From JBHGBM01 sp041946965 (GTDB lineage Bacteria > Acidobacteriota > Terriglobia > Bryobacterales > Bryobacteraceae): a stretch of DNA of 20,249 nucleotides. The notes beneath the pieces were generated by a model that saw only the letters and a program-made list of their open reading frames with translations, was not told the origin of the DNA and made no database searches. The position numbers were made by a program, and so were the translations under genes. This document shows, piece after piece, positions 1-7,292 of the stretch. The stretch's first letter is position 1, and every line of letters begins with the position of its first letter. The stretch spans positions 1-20,249 of the forward strand of contig JBHGBM010000095.1 of NCBI GenBank assembly GCA_041946965.1, read 5' to 3'.

Positions 1-1009
<1,009 letters not shown>

Positions 1010-1108
1010 ATAGGGAGAGAGGTCTTGCGGAAGGCCCTCACTCTCATTTTATCGCGGGTTGGAAGCGCGATGCTTCAAACCGCGCAGCCGTGCTACGCTT
1101 TCACCAAT

Positions 1109-1573
1109 ATGCTGTCCACAGAATTGAAGACGCACTCGTTTCTGGCCGGGATGCCGGACAGCCACCTCGCAAAACTGGTCTCGCTGGCGCGGAAAGTCGA
1201 GTTCTCGGAAAACGAACAGATTCTGCGGGCGGGAGACCGGTCCCGGTATTTCTACCTGCTGCTCTCCGGCAGCGTCTGCGTGGAAGTAACGGCACGCGCT
1301 TACACGGTTGAGATTCAGGCGCTCGGCCCCGGAGAGGCGTTCGGGTGGTCCTCCCTGCTGGAGCACCACGACACGCTGTTCCACGTGCGCGCCCGCGAGC
1401 GCTCCACGGCGCTCAGCTTCGAATCCGGCGCGTTGTGCGCCGTGCTTCAGCAGGACACGGCGCTGGCCGCCGATCTGTACCGCCGCACGCTGCGCCTGGT
1501 GGCGGGGCGGGTGCAGGCGTCGGAGGCGAGGCTGGGCGAGATGTGCGGCGTGCGCATGCCTCCGGGGGCGTGA
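1109..1573 (+). CDS. Stand-alone cyclic-nucleotide-binding-domain (cupin-fold) protein
   Basis: This 154-residue protein matches the effector half of the Crp/Fnr family. The pattern FLAGMPDSHLAKLVSLARKV, then ENEQILRAGD (35-44), YFYLLLSGSVCVEV (47-60) and LGPGEAFGWSSLL (72-84), follows the beta-roll of cNMP-binding domains. The last 40 residues form a helical tail, and no DNA-binding helix-turn-helix follows, so it is unlikely to be a transcription factor by itself. The phosphate-binding cassette is atypical: the usual Arg of the P-R-x-A type signature is not obvious after GEAFGW. Cyclic nucleotide binding is therefore doubtful. I chose the ATG at 1109 because the fold begins there. An in-frame ATG at 1070 would add 13 residues of low-complexity sequence. 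TACGCT at 1094-1099 is a possible -10 element that would give an almost leaderless message. The long open frame upstream of 1070 is antisense to secA and is not coding. Confidence 0.8.
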   Translation: MLSTELKTHSFLAGMPDSHLAKLVSLARKVEFSENEQILRAGDRSRYFYLLLSGSVCVEVTARAYTVEIQALGPGEAFGWSSLLEHHDTLFHVRARERSTALSFESGALCAVLQQDTALAADLYRRTLRLVAGRVQASEARLGEMCGVRMPPGA

Positions 1574-1585
1574 GCGCACCGGCTT

Positions 1586-2077
1586 TCACCCGCCCGCAAG
1601 GCGCGCCAGGCCGTGGACCCGCAACTCCGTCCAAAGGCCGAACGCTCCGGCCCACCGGGCCACGAGTTTACGGCCGGCCGGAGTGTGCCAGTCGGCTTCC
1701 AGATCGGCGTGACATTTCGGCCCCAGCCCGGTGCGGCCGTGGTGGCAGAAACGGCATTCGAGGGGCTGAAAGCCGGTTCCGTGGAGTTCGCACAGCCCGT
1801 CCACCAGGAAGTTGCAGCCCCGGTCCGCGAAACGCTGCAACGCGAAACCGCGCTCGCATCCCCGGAAGGCCGGGGACAGGACGCCGAAGGACCGCTCCGG
1901 CGCCACCTCCAGCATCATGCGGTTGCCATAACCGGCCCGCAAGGCGCCGGCGGCTTCCTGGACGGTCCACCACCCGGGCCGCAGGCAGTACCGCAGGCAG
2001 ACGGCACAGCTACAAGGCTCCGAAGGCGGATACTTGAGGGCCAACTGGCGCCCCCGTTCCAGTTTTCCGCGCGACAT
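1586..2077 (-). CDS. Ten-cysteine metal-cluster-type protein, YkgJ-like (hypothetical)
   Basis: This 163-residue protein has ten cysteines, at 22, 24, 27, 31, 74, 88, 96, 108, 111 and 122, plus His99, His112, His113 and His123. Their spacing (CSCAVCLRYC near the N-terminus, then CRFCHH at 108-113) suggests binding of zinc or an iron-sulfur cluster. The sequence, including GCNFLVDGLCELHGTGFQPL (87-106), resembles uncharacterised cysteine-cluster proteins that I recall mainly from anaerobic Firmicutes. That recollection is not verified here. No signal peptide or membrane segment is visible, so it is probably cytoplasmic. I placed the start at the ATG at 2077 (MSRGKLERGR) because similarity appears to begin there; an upstream in-frame ATG at 2149 is less likely. 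Its 3' end faces the cyclic-nucleotide-fold gene 12 bases away. Function unknown. Confidence 0.75.
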   Translation of the reverse strand: MSRGKLERGRQLALKYPPSEPCSCAVCLRYCLRPGWWTVQEAAGALRAGYGNRMMLEVAPERSFGVLSPAFRGCERGFALQRFADRGCNFLVDGLCELHGTGFQPLECRFCHHGRTGLGPKCHADLEADWHTPAGRKLVARWAGAFGLWTELRVHGLARLAGG

Positions 2078-2157
2078 CGTGTTGGAAATATTCTCCGGCG
2101 GTCCGGCGGTGCGCGCAAGGGAAAACTCGTGAGATACGATGGGCTGCAAGGCCTATT

Positions 2158-2487
2158 ATGAATCCCTACCTCCACGCGCTGGCTGCCACCTTGCTGGCGG
2201 CTGCGCCGGGGCCGGACACCCCGCCGGCACCCTTGCAGGACGCGGTCGCCTGGCCTGAACCCACCGCGGCCACTCCCTTGCGGGTCAACCCGCCGACTTT
2301 CCGCTGGCCCGGCGGAGGGGCACGCAAATTCGAGGTGGAGATGAGCCGCTCGCCGGATTTCCGCGGCGCGGCGGCGGTGGCGCGTCCGGGAGCGGATTGG
2401 CCGCGCGTGGAGCGCGCCGGCACGGGCGTGCGCGCGGGGCAGTACACGGTCTCAGTCGAGGGCGGGCGGCCGCGGATTCGAAAGTAG
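2158..2487 (+). CDS. Truncated heparinase II/III-like N-terminal fragment (probable gene remnant)
   Basis: This is a 109-residue open frame starting MNPYLHALAATLLAAAP, which could be a weak export signal. The middle, LRVNPPTFRWP (41-51) followed by FEVEMSRSPDF (58-68), resembles the N-terminal fibronectin-like domain (DUF4962 type) of large heparinase II/III-like polysaccharide lyases. In those proteins this domain is followed by several hundred residues of alpha-toroid and beta-sheet lyase. Here the frame ends abruptly with GRPRIRK and a TAG, so the catalytic part is absent. The stop lies only 3 bases from the end of a convergent, clearly broken sulfatase gene, which suggests that a deletion removed the rest. 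It could be expressed as a short protein, but I regard it as a remnant. Domain recognition is moderate; truncation relative to the family is inferred. Confidence 0.45.
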   Translation: MNPYLHALAATLLAAAPGPDTPPAPLQDAVAWPEPTAATPLRVNPPTFRWPGGGARKFEVEMSRSPDFRGAAAVARPGADWPRVERAGTGVRAGQYTVSVEGGRPRIRK

Positions 2488-2490
2488 CGC

Positions 2491-2933
2491 TTACTCGTCG
2501 CGAATCATCCAGGGCGGGAAATCGCCGGGCTGCGCGCCGCGCCTGCGGCGCAGCACCTGGGGCTCGCCGCGGTCGCGGAACAGCGGAATGTACATGCCCC
2601 CGGTGGCCTCCAGCGTGTCGAAGAGCTGCTTGTTGGACTTCTGCACCAGGGCGCTGTACCGGGGCTCGGCGATCAGGTTGCGCGTCTCCAGCGGGTCCGC
2701 CCTAACGTCGTACAACTCATCGGTGTCCCACACGCCCTGGCAGCGTATGTACTTGTAGCGGTCCGTCCGTATGGCGTGCAGCGTGGGCGTCTGGGGGTAG
2801 TTGCGCTCCCAGAAGTATTCGTGTCGTCGGAAAGAATCAGGACGATGTTGCGCGGGGCGCCGCCGGCAATCCGGTTCAGCCGGAGTTGCGGCGCGGCGGC
2901 CGCAGCGCCGAGCAATAGATCTCGTCTCTTCAT
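2491..2933 (-). pseudogene. Sulfatase pseudogene with internal deletion and frameshift
   Basis: Both ends of a sulfatase are present but the middle is gone. From the ATG at 2933 the frame reads MKRRDLLLGAAAAAP, a Tat-like signal, and then NIVLILSDDT, the N-terminal metal-binding strand of sulfatases. At about 2821 it meets, in another frame, EYFWERNYPQTPTLHAIRTD, continuing with YKYIRCQGVWDTDELYDVRADPLETRNLI and ending TTGGMYIPL-like (ATGGMYIPL) to the stop at 2491. This second part is the characteristic C-terminus of sulfatases of this group. Roughly 300 to 350 residues, including the CxPSR/CxPTR active-site segment, are missing. The two parts are out of frame (offset of 2 modulo 3), so no active enzyme can be made. 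The start lies 4 bases after the stop of the intact upstream sulfatase, so it was once part of that operon. Confidence 0.85.
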
Positions 2934-2937
2934 GTCG

Positions 2938-4317
2938 TTATCCCGGTGTGGTGCGGAACGGCCGCAGGCGGGGCGCCATGACCTCGCGCTCCCACGCAGC
3001 CAGTTTTTCTCTGAGGCGGCCGGCGGTTGCGGCGGCTTCGGGCAGCAGGTTCTTCCGCTCGCCCGGGTCCTTGGCGAGGTCGTGCAACTCGTCGCCTTCC
3101 GGATCGAGGACAAGTTTCATGTCGCCATCGCGCACGGCCTTGCGCACGCGGCCGCCGCGCTTGCCGCGCCAGAACAACGTTCGGGCGAATGGCTTCCGCC
3201 CGCCGGTGAGCGCGGGCAGCAGGTTGATGCCGTCAAACCGGCGGCCGGGCGGCGCGGCGACGCCCGCGCCGGCGATCAGGGTGGGCAGCAGGTCCATAGT
3301 GATCGACACCTGTTCCACCGTCTTTCCCGCCGGGAGCACACCGGGCCAGCGCATCACGCAGGGGACGTGGATGCCGCCTTCCCAGGCGGCGCCCTTGCGC
3401 CCGCGCCACGGGCCGTTGCGGCCATTGCCGTCTCCGCCGTTATCGCTGTGGAAGATGACGATGGTGCGATCCGAGGCGCCCATGGCGTCCAACTGCCCCA
3501 GCACATCTCCGATGCGGCGGTCCATGCGCTCCACCATCTTGGCATAGACCTTGCGGTTGCCCTGCCGCCGCGGGGCGGTGTTGGTCTTGGGATCGTACTC
3601 GTCGGGATCCTGAATGGGGGTGTGGGGAGCGTTGAACGGGAGGTACAGGAAAAACGGTTTGCCATGCGGGCGCTGTTTCAGCCACTTGACGGCCTCCTCC
3701 GCGAACAGGTCCGTGGTGTAGCCCTTGCGCTCCACCGGCGTCCGGTTATGGTAGAGCATGGGGGCGCCGTCCTTCTCGTCCTCGCGGTGGGTGAAGTAGT
3801 CCGCGTTGCCGCCGAGGATCCCGAAGTACTCGTCGAAGCCGTGAGCGTTGGGCGAGAACTTTTCCTCGTAGCCCAGGTGCCACTTGCCGAAACAGCCCGC
3901 ATCGTAGCCGGCGTTCTTGAAAATGCGCGGCATGCTGATCTCGGAGGTGGGCAGTCCGAGATCGTGGCGGGCGGCGAGCCATTCGGCGTCGTCGTAACGG
4001 CCCACGTTGCCCGTGCCGATGGCGCACTCCAGCCCGCCGATCCTGTGCTGGTAGCGGCCGGTCATGAGCGCGGAGCGCGTGGGGGAGCAGTCCGGCGCGT
4101 TGCTGTAGAAGTTGGCGAAGCGCACGCCGCGCGCCGCGATGGCATCCACATTCGGCGTGCGTATATCGGGGCAGCCGTAGCACGAAATGTCGCCGTAGCC
4201 CAGGTCGTCGGCTACGAACAGGACGACGTTTGGCGGGGACGTGCGGCCGGCAAGAGCCGGCGCGGCGGCCATCAGGCCCAACGCGGTTCGTCTGGAAACG
4301 GCGTCAGCGGCAGGCAT
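2938..4317 (-). CDS. Sulfatase (arylsulfatase family, formylglycine-dependent, Cys type)
   Basis: This 459-residue enzyme is predicted to hydrolyse sulfate esters. It starts with a Tat-like signal (SRRTALGLMAAAPALAG, residues 8-24). Visible motifs are metal-binding ADDLGYGD (36-43), the active-site signature CSPTRSALMTGR (77-88), in which Cys77 would be converted to formylglycine, GKWHLG (144-149), PHTP (230-233), SDNGG (290-294) and RGRKGAAWEGG (304-314). All catalytic positions expected for the family are present. The C-terminal domain ends with a typical DELHDLAKDPGERKNLL segment (about 404-420). The length is normal. Its start overlaps the end of the ceramidase-like gene by 14 bases, suggesting translational coupling, and a second, broken sulfatase gene follows 4 bases downstream. 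The natural substrate cannot be told from sequence. No formylglycine-generating enzyme is encoded in the window. Confidence 0.93.
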   Translation of the reverse strand: MPAADAVSRRTALGLMAAAPALAGRTSPPNVVLFVADDLGYGDISCYGCPDIRTPNVDAIAARGVRFANFYSNAPDCSPTRSALMTGRYQHRIGGLECAIGTGNVGRYDDAEWLAARHDLGLPTSEISMPRIFKNAGYDAGCFGKWHLGYEEKFSPNAHGFDEYFGILGGNADYFTHREDEKDGAPMLYHNRTPVERKGYTTDLFAEEAVKWLKQRPHGKPFFLYLPFNAPHTPIQDPDEYDPKTNTAPRRQGNRKVYAKMVERMDRRIGDVLGQLDAMGASDRTIVIFHSDNGGDGNGRNGPWRGRKGAAWEGGIHVPCVMRWPGVLPAGKTVEQVSITMDLLPTLIAGAGVAAPPGRRFDGINLLPALTGGRKPFARTLFWRGKRGGRVRKAVRDGDMKLVLDPEGDELHDLAKDPGERKNLLPEAAATAGRLREKLAAWEREVMAPRLRPFRTTPG

Positions 4318-5563
4318 CCATCAATTCCAGAAGGCCGTTCACCACCGCCTTTTCCGCACAGCCCCGCTTCACGCGGGCGCTGACGATCTCGTAGCTCACG
4401 CGGTCCCAGGCCGCGTCATCGGGAAGGTAGCCGCTGGAGCCGTTGGCGTGCGTGACCATGATGGTGTTGGTGAAGGGCGATTCACGCTTCAGGCGCTGGG
4501 CGATATTGGTGAGCACTTCCGCCGAGACTCCCGTCAGGGCGATCTTGCCGAGCATCAGCAGGGAAAGCCGTATGTTCACCTCCGGTCCCGCCTCGAAGCG
4601 GTACTCCGCGGAGGGGTGGCCTTTTTCCGCCGGAACGGCCTTCTGGCCGGGGCAGGTCACGACCTTCTGAAGACCGGCCAGCCGCACGCGATCGTTCATC
4701 CGGAGCGTGCCGGCCACGCGGAAGGCCTCATCGGCCAGGATCCGCCCCTGCACATCGACGTCGTTGTGGTTTTCCGCGCGATTGTAGATGGGGGCCTGGT
4801 CGCCCGCCGCTCCGCTGGTCCATATCGCCACGGCGTTTCCGCCCAACCGCTCTTCCAGGCGCCGCGCGGCGGCTCCGGGCAGATCGCCGGAGATGCGATA
4901 GTTCTTGGCGCTGTAAACCGTCCCATGCACGGCATAGTTCATGAAGACGGCAATGGTTTCCCCCGAGAGCGTTTCGAACTTGACCACGGCCAGGGTTTTG
5001 TCGGAGGGACCGTCGGGATCGCGGCCGAGCCAGTAGCTCCCGTCCGCCATGCGCGCCCGGCGGTTCACGTTGACGTTGGCTTTTCCGGCGCCGGCGCCGA
5101 TGCGCGCGGGACACATCGCGGCGCGCGCCTGCCGTACGGCGTCGATGACCTTGCTTTCCACCTGCGCGGCATAGGCGTCCGCGCCGGAGGCGTCGGGGTC
5201 GTCCGAGCCGCGGCCCAGCGTGGGAGCGGCGTGTGTATGGGTGCCTGCCAGCATGACGTGCTCGATCGGGACCGCCAGTTCTTCGGCGACGCGGCCGGCG
5301 ATCCGTTTCCAGAGCGGTTCGGCGAACCCGATGAGGTCCGCAATCACGATGGCCACGCGCGCGGAACCGTCGTCCAGGACCAGGGCGCGCACATGGATGG
5401 AATCGCGGATTTCCTGGAAAGGTTCCGTGCGGCCTCCGTATCCGCTCATGCGGAGTTTGGCGTCCCTGGCGGGCGTAATGTCCACCCGCGCCGCTCCGGC
5501 GCGGAAACTCTGGGCCGCGGCGGACGCGGCCAGGAGGCACAGTATGGGAAATGCGAACTTCAT
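4304..5563 (-). CDS. Neutral/alkaline non-lysosomal ceramidase-like amidase, exported
   Basis: This 419-residue protein has a clear signal peptide (MKFAFPILCLLAASAAAQ). It belongs to the neutral ceramidase N-terminal domain family, whose characterised members hydrolyse the amide bond of ceramide to sphingosine and fatty acid with a zinc ion. The expected zinc-site motifs are visible: GTHTHAAP (107-114), NYAVHGT with His213 (209-215), GVSAEV with Glu349 (345-350) and GSSGYLPDD with Tyr379 (375-383). VDITPARDAKLRMSGYGGRT (27-46) is the family's start signature. At 419 residues it lacks the C-terminal immunoglobulin-like domain of classical neutral ceramidases, so the substrate may differ. Many environmental bacteria carry such short versions of unknown specificity. 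GGAAAG-like purines (GGAAAGAG) lie 6 bases before the ATG at 5563, supporting this start. The 3' end overlaps the sulfatase start by 14 bases. Confidence 0.85.
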   Translation of the reverse strand: MKFAFPILCLLAASAAAQSFRAGAARVDITPARDAKLRMSGYGGRTEPFQEIRDSIHVRALVLDDGSARVAIVIADLIGFAEPLWKRIAGRVAEELAVPIEHVMLAGTHTHAAPTLGRGSDDPDASGADAYAAQVESKVIDAVRQARAAMCPARIGAGAGKANVNVNRRARMADGSYWLGRDPDGPSDKTLAVVKFETLSGETIAVFMNYAVHGTVYSAKNYRISGDLPGAAARRLEERLGGNAVAIWTSGAAGDQAPIYNRAENHNDVDVQGRILADEAFRVAGTLRMNDRVRLAGLQKVVTCPGQKAVPAEKGHPSAEYRFEAGPEVNIRLSLLMLGKIALTGVSAEVLTNIAQRLKRESPFTNTIMVTHANGSSGYLPDDAAWDRVSYEIVSARVKRGCAEKAVVNGLLELMDACR

Positions 5564-5594
5564 AACAACTCTTTCCAGCGCAGAGACAATTTCA

Positions 5595-5852
5595 TCACAA
5601 TCCGGCGCCGACCTGAATGCCGGCGCCGGGGTCCGCGCAGGCATAAAGCGAGCGCGGCCTCGTACTCTCCGGCATGCACCACGTCGATCTCCCAGTAGAC
5701 GAAGTCTTCCCGGCGCGTCCAGCCGTCGATCCAATGATGCGCGTAGCCGCTCGTGTTGTGATAGCGCAACTGGCCGCCGAAGTAGCTCTGCGGCGCGGGC
5801 AGCACCACGGGGTTCTCTTCCGCGTAGCCGGCCGGGATCGGCGTGCCCGGCG
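5595..5852 (-). pseudogene. Sulfatase-associated C-terminal domain fragment, truncated and frameshifted
   Basis: The minus strand reads GTPIPAGYAEENPVVLPAPQ, then SYFGGQLRYHNTSGYAHHW, IDGWTRREDFVYWEIDVVHA and GEYEAALA. This resembles the jelly-roll-like extension that follows the catalytic domain in some planctomycete and acidobacterial sulfatases (IPVGYP... WTS.ED...W.IDV...G.YEV...Y.C). After EAALA the frame shifts at a run of three A on the plus strand (5645-5647). In the neighbouring frame it continues YACADPGAGIQVGAG to a TGA at 5597-5595. Neither the catalytic domain upstream nor the rest of the extension downstream exists. The 5' side stops at the promoter region of the plus-strand sulfatase. 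The scrap ends 31 bases before the ceramidase-like start, so it probably once headed that operon. Family assignment of the fragment is from memory of motif patterns. Confidence 0.6.
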
Positions 5853-5913
5853 CCGCCGCGCAACGAGGGCCTCGCGCGGGACGCTTAGCTGCTAACATCT
5901 GAGGTAACTCGCG

Positions 5914-7284
5914 ATGCAGACACCGATAACCCGCCGCAGTTTCGTACAGTCGCTGGCCGCCGCGCCGGCGCTTGACGCTCCGGCCGAAGGCTGCAACATC
6001 CTGTTCTTGATGTCGGACGAGCACTCGCCGCACGCGGCCGGGTGGCTCGGCAACAAGCTGGTGCGGACGCCCGCCATCGATTCGCTCGCGCGGGCGGGCA
6101 CGGCCTTCACGGCTTCCTACTGCCAGAATCCCGTGTGCGTTCCCTCGCGCGCGTCCTTGCTCACTTCCAGGATGGCCTCCAACGTGGGCGTCTTTGGAAA
6201 CGACGGCGGGCTGTTCGCGGACGCGCCCAAGATGGGCACGGTGTTTCGCAACGCGGGCTATGCCGTGGGCTGGATGGGCAAGACCCACTGGGGCGGCGAG
6301 TCGGGCTTTGACGTCACCCACGGCAGCGACGACGCCACAGACCGGCCGGACCGGCGCAAGCAGTGGACGCGCCAGCCGGAGGACGCCGGCGTAGCCGATT
6401 GGCCTGTCTCCCAGGAGCCCGATACCATCGCCAAGAACCACGCGCTGCGCTTCCTGGAGCAGAACCGCAACCGGCGCTTCTTCGCCGGCTTGTCTTTCCG
6501 CAAACCGCACTTCCCCTTCGCGGTGCAGGAGGAGTTCTACCGGCTTTACAAGGGCCGGGGCGATGCTCCCAAGGTCACCCCGCAGATGATCGAAGACCTG
6601 CCGCTGGTCTCGAAGAAGGAACGCGAGACGTACGGCTTCGCCAAGTTGAACGAGGCGCAGATCATCAAGGCGCGCGAGGTCTACTTCGGCATGGTCACCT
6701 ACATGGACTCTCTGGTAGGCGAGGTGCTCAAGAAACTCGATGGCCTGGGGCTGCGGGAGAAGACCATCATCCTGTACACGGCCGATCACGGCGAGCTCGC
6801 CGGCGAGCACGGGCTGTGGTACAAGAACTCGTTTTACGAGGCCTCCGTGCGCATCCCGATGGTGTGGTCGTTCCCCAGGCAGATCCCGCGGGGCAAACAG
6901 ATCCACGCGCCGGTGATGAACATGGACATTTTCCCCACGCTCTGCGAACTTTGCGGGGTGTCCGCGCCCGGCGGTCTGGAGGGCCGCAGCCTGCTTCCGC
7001 TCATCCGGGGCGTCGAGGACGGATCCAGGCGCTACGCGCTGGCCGAGAGTTTCCGCGGCGGTTTCGCCTCGCGCATGATCCGCTCCGGCGAGTGGAAGTA
7101 CTGCTACTACCACGAGGACCGCGAGCAACTCTTCAACCTGCGCAACGACCCCGAGGAGACCGTCAACCTGGTGAACCGGCCGGAGCACCGCGAGTTGGCC
7201 GCCTCACTGAAGAAGCGCGCGCTGGAGGGGTGGCAGTTGCAGCGGTTCTTCGAGAAACGGAAGCGGCGCGCCAAGGGCGCGTAG
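5914..7284 (+). CDS. Sulfatase (choline-sulfatase/iduronate-sulfatase-like, Cys type)
   Basis: This 456-residue enzyme carries a Tat-like signal (MQTPITRRSFVQSLAAAPA). Motifs present are LMSDEHSPHAAG (32-43, metal ligands), the active-site signature CVPSRASLLTSR (75-86) with Cys75 as the formylglycine site, GKTHWGGE (122-129), RKPHFPF (196-202), ADHGELAGEHGLWYKNSFYE (290-309) and, at the end, QLFNLRNDPEETVNLV. The SDEH and ADHGE...HGLWYK variants put it in the choline-sulfatase/iduronate-2-sulfatase-like branch. This differs from the arylsulfatase type on the opposite strand, so the two are not a recent duplication. GAGGT (5901-5905) is a suitable ribosome binding site, and TAACAT (5893-5898) is a possible -10 element. 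The stop is 8 bases from the end of the convergent hydrolase gene. Substrate unknown. Confidence 0.93.
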   Translation: MQTPITRRSFVQSLAAAPALDAPAEGCNILFLMSDEHSPHAAGWLGNKLVRTPAIDSLARAGTAFTASYCQNPVCVPSRASLLTSRMASNVGVFGNDGGLFADAPKMGTVFRNAGYAVGWMGKTHWGGESGFDVTHGSDDATDRPDRRKQWTRQPEDAGVADWPVSQEPDTIAKNHALRFLEQNRNRRFFAGLSFRKPHFPFAVQEEFYRLYKGRGDAPKVTPQMIEDLPLVSKKERETYGFAKLNEAQIIKAREVYFGMVTYMDSLVGEVLKKLDGLGLREKTIILYTADHGELAGEHGLWYKNSFYEASVRIPMVWSFPRQIPRGKQIHAPVMNMDIFPTLCELCGVSAPGGLEGRSLLPLIRGVEDGSRRYALAESFRGGFASRMIRSGEWKYCYYHEDREQLFNLRNDPEETVNLVNRPEHRELAASLKKRALEGWQLQRFFEKRKRRAKGA

Positions 7285-7292
7285 CCGGTACG

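Noticed and set aside
2776..4383. 535-codon plus-strand open frame
   Set aside because: It is the shadow of the sulfatase and its pseudogene. It lacks family motifs, while the minus strand shows the full sulfatase active site.
5598..7188. Long minus-strand open frame opposite the plus-strand sulfatase
   Set aside because: Only its last part (5595-5852) resembles a protein domain. The rest is antisense to a gene with an intact catalytic signature.
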